From Nocardia coubleae NBRC 108252 (lineage in GTDB: Bacteria; Actinomycetota; Actinomycetes; Mycobacteriales; Mycobacteriaceae): a stretch of 64,000 bases of DNA. Both the position numbers and the translations under genes were made by a program. Below the pieces are notes generated by a model. The model did not search any database. It saw only the letters and a program-made list of their open reading frames with translations, and was not told where the DNA came from. The DNA lies in the NCBI RefSeq assembly GCF_001612805.1, contig NZ_BDBD01000011.1, positions 1,116,001 through 1,180,000 of the forward strand. The letters run 5' to 3'. Shown here one piece after another: positions 40,041 to 47,576 of this stretch; position 1 is the stretch's first letter, and each line of letters starts with the position of its first letter.

Positions 40041-40871
40041 CTAGACGAGCTGACGGAAGACCGGGGAGCGGAACGGGTCGCCCGCGTCGAGCTTGGCCAT
40101 CTCCTCGGCGAACAGCGGCCCGTTGCGGGCGTAGCGCGGGTTGGATTCCGGCAGCGGCCGGAACGTCGCGTCGTCGCCGAAGAACCGCAGCACCAGGGTG
40201 TGACGGTCGGGGAAGTCCTCGTCCACCGCGGCGCCGCCGTGCAGGCAGTGCGGATGCAGAGCGACGATGTCGCCTGGTTCGACCTCCCACGAGAGCACGT
40301 CGTAGGCGTTGGGATCGGCGGCGAGTTCCTTGTCGATGGCAGGCAGCCGGGGCCAGGTGCCGTCGCCGTAGACCGGGTCGGTCGGATCGTCGGGATTGCG
40401 GAAGCTGGCACCGTCGTACTGGATACCGAGGTGCGAGCCGCGCACGATCTCGAGCGAGTTCTTCTTGGGCACCTTCTGGAAGGAGATCCAGGCGTTGCCC
40501 CAGTGCCTGCCCGCCCACGGCAGTACCGAGGTGTCCTGATGCCACGGTCCGCGACCGCTCTTGCCGCCTTCCTTGACGAACACTTCCTCGGCGAAATACC
40601 AGACGTGCTTCGATCCCCACAGTTCGGCGAACAGCTCGCCGAACGGCATCTTCGCCACCATCTCGTCCAGCTTGGGCTTGGCCAGTGGATTCGAATTGTC
40701 GATGTGGGTCTGCAGCGCCGTCCCGTCCAAGGCGCGGAAGACGTAGGGTCCCGGATTCTCGACATCCCACTTGAATGCGTCGTAGCACTGCGCCAATTGG
40801 GAGTCGCTGAGGCAATCCTTGATGAGGACCGCACCGTCCTTGCGGAACGCTTCCTTCACTGACTCGTCCAT
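40041..40871 (-). CDS. Phytanoyl-CoA dioxygenase (PhyH) family Fe(II)/2-oxoglutarate enzyme
   Basis: 276 aa. The iron triad is visible as His111 and Asp113 in WHQDTS and His211 in HCLHGG, with FRALDG and EIVRGSH around it. PhyH enzymes hydroxylate at the alpha carbon of acyl-CoAs, or hydroxylate free amino acids and other small molecules. Combined with a CoA ligase, a ThDP enzyme and an ALDH in the same regulon, an alpha-oxidation-like route is possible. The ATG has AGGAAGG upstream, and the promoter at 40907-40951 carries operator copy c. Confidence 0.87.
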   Translation of the reverse strand: MDESVKEAFRKDGAVLIKDCLSDSQLAQCYDAFKWDVENPGPYVFRALDGTALQTHIDNSNPLAKPKLDEMVAKMPFGELFAELWGSKHVWYFAEEVFVKEGGKSGRGPWHQDTSVLPWAGRHWGNAWISFQKVPKKNSLEIVRGSHLGIQYDGASFRNPDDPTDPVYGDGTWPRLPAIDKELAADPNAYDVLSWEVEPGDIVALHPHCLHGGAAVDEDFPDRHTLVLRFFGDDATFRPLPESNPRYARNGPLFAEEMAKLDAGDPFRSPVFRQLV

Positions 40872-40906
40872 GTATGACCTTCCTGCGAAACGGGGTGACT
40901 CACGTC

Positions 40907-40951
40907 ACGGTAGCCCGAGTCACCCCGTTTACACAACACTTGTTATGTAAA
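40907..40951 (-). promoter_or_regulatory. 24-bp operator, copy c, and PhyH promoter
   Basis: Operator TTTACACAAC-N4-GTTATGTAAA at 40928-40951, overlapping the thioesterase stop codon. On the minus strand, a -35 TTGTGT (40936-40931), 18 bp and a -10 TACCGT (40912-40907) lead to the PhyH gene. Confidence 0.75.
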
Positions 40952-41425
40952 TATTTTCCGGGCGGCCGCGACCAGCTCCTCCGCATCGTCGGCGGCCGAC
41001 GGCTCGAGCACCGCGCGGACTTCCGCCGGAATCGGAACCGGTCTGCGCGTCTCCGGGTCGACGTAGACGTGTACGAACTCGCCGTACGCGCACAACGTGA
41101 GTTCTTCGCCCGCGCCGAGCAGGAAGATCGCGGGTCGATAGGTCACACTGCTGCGGCCGAGGCGTTCCACCGCGATGCCGACCCGCAAGCAGTCGGGGAA
41201 ACGCACCTCCCGGACGAACCGGCACGAACTGGCGACCACCAGGCTCAGCGCAGGCAGTGCACGCACTCCAGGAAGGTTCTCCGCCAGCCAGCCGTTGACG
41301 GCGGAGTCGAAGTACTCGTAGTAGACGGCGTTGTTGACATGCGCGTAGTGGTCCTCGTCGCCCAGGCGCACCCGCAGGTCGTACCAGGCGTGAATGGTGG
41401 CCGGATCGGGCTGCGGGAGGTTCAT
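40943..41425 (-). CDS. Acyl-CoA thioesterase (4HBT hotdog)
   Basis: 160 aa. DEDHYAHVNNAVYYEYFDSAV is the 4-hydroxybenzoyl-CoA thioesterase signature with the nucleophilic or base Asp. It hydrolyses an acyl-CoA to acid and CoA. The ATG at 41425 overlaps the HisD-like stop (ATGA); the frame upstream to 41527 is only a shadow. It is the distal gene of the HisD-like operon, with operator copy c starting inside its last codons. Confidence 0.85.
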   Translation of the reverse strand: MNLPQPDPATIHAWYDLRVRLGDEDHYAHVNNAVYYEYFDSAVNGWLAENLPGVRALPALSLVVASSCRFVREVRFPDCLRVGIAVERLGRSSVTYRPAIFLLGAGEELTLCAYGEFVHVYVDPETRRPVPIPAEVRAVLEPSAADDAEELVAAARKIFT

Positions 41426-42741
41426 CGCGGATCCCATCCCAGCCGCTCGCCACGGACCTTCGCGAGGCGGACGTCCCCGGAGCGGGCATGCCCCTCGAAG
41501 GTTTCGATCCGCGACGCGCGCCCGCACAGCTCGCCGAGTTCGGCGCTCACCCGTGGGTCGGTCACCTCCTGGTAGGTCACCGTCTTGAGGTACTTGCCCA
41601 CCCAGAGTCCGCCCGTGTAGCGGGCGGCGCCACGAGTGGGCAGGGTGTGGTTGGTACCGATCACCTTGTCGCCGTAGGAAACACAGGTCCCCTCGCCGAG
41701 GAACAACGCGCCGTAGTTGCGCATGACCTCGAGTGCGACGCGCGGCTCCCTGGTCAGGATCTGGACGTGCTCACTGGCGTAGGTGTCGGCGACGCGGTAG
41801 GCGTCCTCGATGCTGCCGTGCACGACCACGACTTCGCCGTGGTCACGCCAAGCGGGTTCGGCGTAGTCACGGGTGGGCATGGTCGGCAAGACGGCCTCGA
41901 CAAGGCGGATCACCTCGGTCGCGAGTTCGGTGGAGGTGGTGATCAGCACGGCGGGCGAATCCGGACCGTGCTCGGCCTGGCTGAGCAGATCCACCGCGAC
42001 GACGAACGGGTCGGCGAATTCGTCGGCGACGACGAGGATTTCGGTCGGACCGGCGAACAGGTCGATACCGACCTCGCCGAACAGCTGCCGCTTGGCCTCG
42101 GCGACGAAGGCGTTGCCCGGGCCGGCGAGCATGTCGACCTTCGCGATCGACTCGGTGCCGACGGCCATCGCGGCGACGGCTTGCACCCCACCCAGCACGT
42201 TGATCTGATCGGCGCCGGCCAGGTGCATGGCGGCGATGGTGGCGGCGGGCAGTCCACCCTCGAGCGGCGGCGTGCACGCGGTGACGTGCTCCACCCCGGC
42301 GACCTTGGCCGTGACCACCGTCATGTGCGCGGACGCGACAAGGGGGTAGCGGCCACCGGGCACATAGGCGCCCGCGCGGTCGACCGGCAGCGAGCGCTGA
42401 CCGAGGAACACCCCCGGCCGCACCTCGGCTTCGAAGTCGAGCAGCGAATCCCGTTGCCGCTGAGCGAAGTCGCGCACACTCGCCTGCACCGTGCGGATGT
42501 CGTCGAGCACCGTCGACGGCACGCCCGCCACGACGGCCCGGATCCGGTCGGGGGCGAGTTCGAAGCTGTCCGGGGACCAGTTGTCGAACTTCGCTGAGTA
42601 GTGGCGCACGGCGAGATCGCCGTCGGCGCGGATGTCATCGATGACACCGCGCACGATATCGGCGACGTCACGCTGCTGGGCGACGACTGCGGTCGCGCCC
42701 TTCTTGAGGACCGTGGTTTCGGTGAGAACAGGTAGGGACAT
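41422..42741 (-). CDS. HisD-family dehydrogenase, probably not histidine biosynthesis (HpsN-like)
   Basis: 439 aa. Active-site segments of histidinol dehydrogenase are intact: SQAEHGPDSPAVL (metal ligands), ASEHVQIL (Glu-His base) and GTNHTLPT (His). No other his gene is nearby. It is paired with a thioesterase and a divergent LacI regulator, which fits catabolic HisD paralogues such as HpsN (dihydroxypropanesulfonate to sulfolactate). It would carry out a four-electron oxidation of a primary alcohol to an acid. The ATG at 42741 is chosen for AGGTAGGG upstream... weak; the frame runs back to 42861 through the operators. Confidence 0.8.
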   Translation of the reverse strand: MSLPVLTETTVLKKGATAVVAQQRDVADIVRGVIDDIRADGDLAVRHYSAKFDNWSPDSFELAPDRIRAVVAGVPSTVLDDIRTVQASVRDFAQRQRDSLLDFEAEVRPGVFLGQRSLPVDRAGAYVPGGRYPLVASAHMTVVTAKVAGVEHVTACTPPLEGGLPAATIAAMHLAGADQINVLGGVQAVAAMAVGTESIAKVDMLAGPGNAFVAEAKRQLFGEVGIDLFAGPTEILVVADEFADPFVVAVDLLSQAEHGPDSPAVLITTSTELATEVIRLVEAVLPTMPTRDYAEPAWRDHGEVVVVHGSIEDAYRVADTYASEHVQILTREPRVALEVMRNYGALFLGEGTCVSYGDKVIGTNHTLPTRGAARYTGGLWVGKYLKTVTYQEVTDPRVSAELGELCGRASRIETFEGHARSGDVRLAKVRGERLGWDPR

Positions 42742-42757
42742 GGTGGCGACCCTGGAT

Positions 42758-42771
42758 TGCATACGTATACA
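42758..42771. promoter_or_regulatory. LacI-type operator 1 (HisD-like side)
   Basis: TGCATACGTATACA, a 14-bp palindrome with one mismatched pair, 17 bp before the ATG of the HisD-like gene. Its core equals operator 2, 43 bp away. Confidence 0.65.
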
Positions 42772-42813
42772 TGTCAATGGATTGGAAGCCTGACCAACAC
42801 TATGAATCGCTAC

Positions 42814-42826
42814 GCATACGTATGCT
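42814..42826 (+). promoter_or_regulatory. LacI-type operator 2 and leaderless promoter of the LacI gene
   Basis: GCATACGTATGC (42814-42825) is a perfect 12-bp palindrome with a central CG, the usual LacI-family style. A -10 box TATGCT (42821-42826) lies inside it. Six bases later comes the A of the LacI start codon, so the mRNA is probably leaderless and self-repressed. Confidence 0.7.
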
Positions 42827-42832
42827 CTAGGG

Positions 42833-43834
42833 ATGGCAGTGACGAGTATCGACGTCGCCAAGCGGGCGGGCGTCTCCCAGGCGACGGTGTCGCGGGCGCT
42901 GCGCGATCAGCGCGGTACCTCCGAAGCGACCCGACGGCTCGTTCGTGAGGTCGCGCGCGAATTGGGTTATGTCCCCTTGCAGTCCGGGCGGTCCTTGTCC
43001 ACGAGCCGATCACGGCGCATCGGCATCGTGGTCGGCGAACTCACCAACCCGTTCTACGGTGCGCTGGTCGCACCGATCGTGCGCGAACTGGACGCGCGCG
43101 GCTATCTCGGTGTCCTGCTGCACGACGCCGACATCCGCGAACCCGGCAGCGCTCCGATCTTCGACGGGTCCTTCGACGGTGTCCTGCTCACCACCACCTC
43201 CGATTCGCGGCTGGCCGACGAGATCGAGCGCCGCGGTATCCCCTATTGCCTCATCAACCGCGAAATCTCCGGTCGCACAACGGCATCGGCCGCCGTTCCC
43301 GACAACATCCGCGGCGCGCGACTCGTCGCCGACCTGTTCGTCGAGCTGGGTCACACCGACATCGGGATCATCACCGGGCCCGCGACCACGAGCACCGGCA
43401 GCGAGCGGCTCCGCGGTTTCCGGGATGCGCTGGCTCGCCGCGGCATCGCGATCCACCCGGACGCGGTGCGCGAGGTGCCCTTCGGCATCGATGACGGCCG
43501 CGCGGCACTCCACGACATCCTCGCCGCCCGGCCCGGCGTCACCGCGGTGTTCTGCGCCAACGATGTCCTGGCCATCGGCGCGCTCGAGGCGGCGGCGCGG
43601 GCCACACGGCCGGTACCCGAACAGCTCACCGTCGTCGGCTTCGACGACATTCCGTTGGCCGGGTTGCGCGCCTTCGACCTCACCACCGTGGCGGTCGACC
43701 TCACCGCGCTGGCGCGCCAGGCGACGGCGCACCTGCTCGACCGCGTGGAGGATCCGCAGATCGAACCCGAACGAACGGTGCACGAGGTGCGGCTGGTGCG
43801 GCGTGGCACGCATGCCGCGCCGCTGCCACGCTGA
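42833..43834 (+). CDS. LacI-family regulator of the HisD-like operon
   Basis: 333 aa. The HTH is TSIDVAKRAGVSQATVSRALRD (residues 3-24), the hinge is near LSTSRSRRIGIVVGEL and a periplasmic-binding-protein-like domain follows with FDGVLLTT, FCANDVLAIGALEAA and VVGFDDIPLAG. It should bind a small sugar-like or polyol effector. The two CATACGTATRC palindromes between it and the HisD-like gene are its likely operators. It is five bases from the convergent lactate-monooxygenase-like gene. Confidence 0.92.
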   Translation: MAVTSIDVAKRAGVSQATVSRALRDQRGTSEATRRLVREVARELGYVPLQSGRSLSTSRSRRIGIVVGELTNPFYGALVAPIVRELDARGYLGVLLHDADIREPGSAPIFDGSFDGVLLTTTSDSRLADEIERRGIPYCLINREISGRTTASAAVPDNIRGARLVADLFVELGHTDIGIITGPATTSTGSERLRGFRDALARRGIAIHPDAVREVPFGIDDGRAALHDILAARPGVTAVFCANDVLAIGALEAAARATRPVPEQLTVVGFDDIPLAGLRAFDLTTVAVDLTALARQATAHLLDRVEDPQIEPERTVHEVRLVRRGTHAAPLPR

Positions 43835-43839
43835 CGGGC

Positions 43840-45006
43840 TCACAAGACGCGGCGCATCGATTCCGGCGTCAGATCGGCCAGCGCCGGATAGCCGTCGACC
43901 GCCATCAGCAGATCGGCCTCGGCCAGCACCGAGCGCAGGTGATGGACGAGCCCGTCCTCGCCGCCGGCGGCCGTGGCGAAGACATACGAGCGCCCGAGAC
44001 CCACCGCGGTGGCACCGAGCGCGAGCGCTTTGACCACGTCGGTTCCGCTGCGCACACCGGAGTCGAACAGGACCGGCAGGCCCTGGGCCGCGGCGACCAC
44101 TTCGGGCAGCATGTCGAGGGCGGGCAGGCCGCCATTGGCTTGGCGCCCACCGTGATTGGAGCAGTAGATGCCGTCGGCGCCTGCGTCGATCGCCCGCCGC
44201 ACATCGTCGCCGTGGCACACGCCTTTGACGACGATCGGCAGCGTGGTGGCTTCCCGCATCCAGGCGAGGTCGTCCCAGCGTATCGATTTCCCGAAGACCC
44301 GCGTCCAGAGCTGGACGGCGCCGTCGGGGTCGTCCTCCGGGTCGCGGCCGAGCAAGCTGCGGAACCGTTCGTCGGTGAAGTAGTTGGACAGACACAAGCC
44401 ACGCAGTTGCGGGAAGTTGCCGGTGTTCAGATCCCGTGGCCGCCAGCCCGTCACCCACGTGTCGAGAGTGACGACGATGGCCCGGTAGCCGGCCCGTTCG
44501 GCCCGCTGCATGAAGCTGATCGCGAGGTCGCGGTCGGTCGGAGTGTAGAGCTGGAACAGCCCGGGCGTCTGCCGGTGGACGGCGCCGGTGACTTCGACCG
44601 GGTCCATGGCCAGCGTCGATTGGATCGCCGGGACACCCGTCCGTTCGGATGCTCGCGCCACCGCCAGGTCGCCGTGGAAGTCAGGGGTGCAGATGCCGAT
44701 CACACCGACCGGGGCCAGGAAGACAGGGCTGGGCAGGGTCATCCCGAACAACTCGACGGACATGTCGCGCACCTCGGCGCCGTTACCCATCCGTGGGACG
44801 ATGCCCCATTTCTGGAAGGCGGCCACGTTCGCCCGCTGGGTGTGTTCGTCGCCGCAGCCGCCGGCCACATAGGACCAGATCCAGCTCGGCAGGACCTCGG
44901 ACGCCTTGCGTTCGAGGGACGCGACGTCCACCGGATAACGCGGTAGCCTGCCCCGCAGCCCGTCCCCGTAGATTTCGTTCTGAAAGTCACCGAACCTGCG
45001 CATCAT
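43840..45006 (-). CDS. FMN-dependent 2-hydroxyacid oxidase, lactate 2-monooxygenase-like
   Basis: 388 aa. Strong resemblance in order and wording to mycobacterial lactate 2-monooxygenase: SYVAGGCGDEHTQRANVAAF, LAPVGVIGIC, FQLYTPTDRDLA, TLDTWVTGWRPRDLN, LRGLCLSNY, the base His in YCSNHGGRQANGGLPALD and FDSGVRSGTDVVKALALGA. Lactate 2-monooxygenase oxidises and decarboxylates L-lactate to acetate in one cycle, so a longer 2-hydroxyacid may be the substrate here. The ATG at 45024 lies inside the promoter. The -10 box at 45014-45019 places transcription at 45007, so the ATG at 45006 (or 45003) is the start of a leaderless mRNA. Confidence 0.9.
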   Translation of the reverse strand: MMRRFGDFQNEIYGDGLRGRLPRYPVDVASLERKASEVLPSWIWSYVAGGCGDEHTQRANVAAFQKWGIVPRMGNGAEVRDMSVELFGMTLPSPVFLAPVGVIGICTPDFHGDLAVARASERTGVPAIQSTLAMDPVEVTGAVHRQTPGLFQLYTPTDRDLAISFMQRAERAGYRAIVVTLDTWVTGWRPRDLNTGNFPQLRGLCLSNYFTDERFRSLLGRDPEDDPDGAVQLWTRVFGKSIRWDDLAWMREATTLPIVVKGVCHGDDVRRAIDAGADGIYCSNHGGRQANGGLPALDMLPEVVAAAQGLPVLFDSGVRSGTDVVKALALGATAVGLGRSYVFATAAGGEDGLVHHLRSVLAEADLLMAVDGYPALADLTPESMRRVL

Positions 45007-45013
45007 CGGTCCG

Positions 45014-45077
45014 ACAGTAGCCATCCGCCATTATTTACACAACGCTTGTTGTGTAAATAATGTTCCGCCGATAACCT
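45014..45077. promoter_or_regulatory. 24-bp operator, copy d, with divergent promoters
   Basis: Operator TTTACACAAC-N4-GTTGTGTAAA (45034-45057) has perfect 10-bp arms. Leftward: -35 TTGTGT (45042-45037), 17 bp, -10 TACTGT (45019-45014). Rightward: -35 TTGTGT (45049-45054), 17 bp, -10 TAACCT (45072-45077). One palindrome thus covers both -35 boxes. Confidence 0.8.
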
Positions 45078-45109
45078 GGACCGATCAGGCCCTACGCGAA
45101 GGAGCAACG

Positions 45110-46018
45110 ATGGTCGAAACGACCAGGACGTCATCCGTCACGCCCACCACCTTCGGTCGCGTCACCGTGCTGGTCGCCGACAACGGCGGGGTGCTGCCCT
45201 ACGGCAATTCCGTAGTAGTGCGAGGCAGCGAACGGACTCTGGTCATCGACCCCTCGCTGGCGCTCGGCCCCGACACCGTCGCGGCTGACCTGGTCTTCCT
45301 CAGCCACGGCCACGAGGATCACATCGCCGGGCTGCGGCATTTCGACGCGCCGACCTACGCCCATCACCTCGACGTGGCGGCGGTGTCCTCACTCGACGCG
45401 ATGGTCGCGCAATTCGGGCTACCTCCCCACGTGCGCGACGAGGCCGTGCGGAACCTGCACGAGGAGTACGGCATTCCCCGGCGGCGCGACGGCGTGATCG
45501 GCGTCGCCGACGGCCATGTGTTCGAACTGGGCGATGTCACCGCCACCGTCGTGCACCTGCCCGGTCACACCCCTGGCCACTGCGGCGTCCTCGTCGAGCC
45601 CGACGGCTTCTTCTACGTCGGCGATATCGACCTGACCTCGTTCGGCCCGATGTACGGCGACGTGCACAGCAGTGCCGACGACTTCCTCACCTCCATCGAC
45701 CGGGCCGCCGCCACCGAGGCCCGCTGGTACGGCACCTTCCACCAGAAGGGCGTGATCTCCGGCGCCGACGAGTTTCGCGAGCGCCTCGGCGAGTACCGCG
45801 CGAAACTGTTCGAGCGCGAACGCCGGCTGCTGGAGTTTCTCGACGAACCGCGAACGCTCGCAGAGATCGTCGCCCACCGGCTCGTGTACCGGCCGCACGT
45901 GTCGGCACCGTATGTCGAGCCCATCGAACAGCGGGTGGCCGAACAGCATCTGGAACGGCTCGTCGAAGCCGGTGATGTCGCCGCCTCACCCGAAGGCACG
46001 TTCGCGCGCACCGTCTGA
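45110..46018 (+). CDS. Metallo-beta-lactamase-fold hydrolase
   Basis: 302 aa. The zinc motif HGHEDH occupies residues 66-71, followed by HLPGHTPGHCG and GDIDLTSFGPMYG (third metal histidine/aspartate) and a C-terminal helical domain with EPIEQRVAEQHLERL. It hydrolyses an ester, thioester or lactone of unknown identity. It is divergent from the lactate-monooxygenase-like gene under operator copy d. Possible roles are thioester hydrolysis or lactone opening in the pathway. Confidence 0.82.
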   Translation: MVETTRTSSVTPTTFGRVTVLVADNGGVLPYGNSVVVRGSERTLVIDPSLALGPDTVAADLVFLSHGHEDHIAGLRHFDAPTYAHHLDVAAVSSLDAMVAQFGLPPHVRDEAVRNLHEEYGIPRRRDGVIGVADGHVFELGDVTATVVHLPGHTPGHCGVLVEPDGFFYVGDIDLTSFGPMYGDVHSSADDFLTSIDRAAATEARWYGTFHQKGVISGADEFRERLGEYRAKLFERERRLLEFLDEPRTLAEIVAHRLVYRPHVSAPYVEPIEQRVAEQHLERLVEAGDVAASPEGTFARTV

Positions 46019-46031
46019 CCCACTCCCTCGG

Positions 46032-46066
46032 CCGCGAATCCCCGGGAAGCTCCCGGGGATTCGCGG
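46032..46066. terminator. Perfect 16-bp-stem terminator
   Basis: CCGCGAATCCCCGGGA and its complement close an AGC loop, then TTTC. It separates the metallo-hydrolase (+) from the convergent amine oxidase (-). Confidence 0.8.
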
Positions 46067-46084
46067 TTTCGGCGTCCACCCTCG

Positions 46085-47377
46085 CTAGGCATCCATCCGC
46101 AACGCCTCGACCACATCGCGCGCCGCGCGCGCACCGGTCTCGATCGCACCGTCGATCCCACCGACCCCCAGCGCCGCGAGATCGCCACCGGCGAAATGGA
46201 TCCGGCCGTGCGGTCGGCGCAGCAGTGGCGCGGCCTGCGTCAGGTACCCCGGCCGGTGATGCACCCAGGTCCCCTGCGAGTAGGGATCGCTCACCCAGTC
46301 GTGGCAGGCGACATCGAGTACCTCGAGATCGGGTACGAAGAACCGCAGCGCCCGCTCCACGGCGCCGCGGTCGGTGGGGTCGATCGCACTGGCGTCACCA
46401 CAGAAGCAGACGACCAGAGTGTCGCCCTCGTAGCGGTATTCGGTTCGCGCCGAATTGATCGGATGCTTGCCGACGGGCGCGTTGGCCGAGAAGGGCGTGA
46501 CCTCACCCTTCACCCGCGCCCAGATCTTCATCGTCCGCATCGGATGCTTCTGCTCGATCATGTCCGCGGCAGGCGGCGGCGGCGTGACGGCCACGTCGGC
46601 GAGGGTGTTGAGCGGAACCGCGAGCACCACCTGGCGGGCCCGGATCCGTCGGCCGTCCGCGGTGGTCACGGTGACGGCGGACCCGTCGTCGTCGACCGCG
46701 GTGACCGGCGTGGACAGGCGCAGCTCGGCGGTGGATTCGCCGTTGATCGCATCGAGTAGGCGTTTGGTGCCGCCGTCGATCGGGAATCCGCCCGCGCACT
46801 CCATGAAGGTTTCCCAGCTGCCACCGTTGAGAGAGGTCCAGAACAGGAACTGGGCCATGCCCTGCTCCGCCGGGGCGGCAACCAGCGAGCCCATGACATC
46901 GCAGAGCACGTCACGCTCGGCCGGGGACAGGTCCATGGCGTCGAGCCGGTCGGCGAAAGTTTCCTTCTCGATCACGGTGGTGTCGGCAGCGTGGATGTCA
47001 CCGGGCATCGGAAACCATTCCCGCGCGTCGGCCAGACAGCGGGTGGCCAGCGACTTGCTCACCGCGTGGTATTCGGCGGGCGTACCGGTGTGCACCGTTG
47101 CGTCGGCCAGCCAGTTGCACTGTTCGATCGTCAGCCGTCTGACCAAGCCGATGTCGTAGCGCTTCAGTTCGTGCCAGACGTGCGCCTGGGACCAGTGCGC
47201 GTAGGTGCCGCCGAATTCCACCTGCCGCCCGAAGGCCTCCCCCACGAACGTCCGGCCACCGATCCGGTCGCGAGCTTCGAGGTGGACCACCGAATGGCCG
47301 GCGAGGGTGAGATCACGGGCCGCGGTGACGCCGGCAAAGCCCGCACCGATCACCGCGACATCGTAGGTAGAGGTCAC
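46085..47377 (-). CDS. Flavin monoamine oxidase family protein
   Basis: 430 aa. FAD fold VAVIGAGFAGVTAARDL, the EARDRIGGRT motif, an aromatic-lined substrate domain and the closing HFAGGDLAALGVGGIDGAIETGARAA. The covalent-FAD cysteine of MAO-A/B is absent. It oxidises a primary or secondary amine. AGGAG precedes the GTG at 47377 with six bases spacing, while an ATG at 47383 is too close, so GTG is preferred. It is divergent from the MmpL gene across operator copy e. Confidence 0.88.
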   Translation of the reverse strand: MTSTYDVAVIGAGFAGVTAARDLTLAGHSVVHLEARDRIGGRTFVGEAFGRQVEFGGTYAHWSQAHVWHELKRYDIGLVRRLTIEQCNWLADATVHTGTPAEYHAVSKSLATRCLADAREWFPMPGDIHAADTTVIEKETFADRLDAMDLSPAERDVLCDVMGSLVAAPAEQGMAQFLFWTSLNGGSWETFMECAGGFPIDGGTKRLLDAINGESTAELRLSTPVTAVDDDGSAVTVTTADGRRIRARQVVLAVPLNTLADVAVTPPPPAADMIEQKHPMRTMKIWARVKGEVTPFSANAPVGKHPINSARTEYRYEGDTLVVCFCGDASAIDPTDRGAVERALRFFVPDLEVLDVACHDWVSDPYSQGTWVHHRPGYLTQAAPLLRRPHGRIHFAGGDLAALGVGGIDGAIETGARAARDVVEALRMDA

Positions 47378-47417
47378 GAGCATCTCCTTTGCGAAGGACA
47401 GCAGATACAAGCAACCT

Positions 47418-47456
47418 ATCGAGATCCGTCCTTTTTCACAACGCTCGTTGTGTAAA
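47418..47456 (-). promoter_or_regulatory. 24-bp operator, copy e, and amine-oxidase promoter
   Basis: Operator TTTTCACAAC-N4-GTTGTGTAAA (47433-47456). Leftward, TTGTGA and TAGGTT lie 17 bp apart before the amine oxidase. For the rightward MmpL gene I found TTGTGT in the arm but no good -10. Confidence 0.65.
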
Positions 47457-47576
47457 TAATCCGGCCGGTGCCGTGCCGGGACTCACACTGCCGGATAGCG
47501 GCTACACCCGCGCCTGTCAGGCGATCCTCAGGTTTGCCTGGGAAGGTCGGTGACGCAGCAGACAAAGGAGTCGTTT

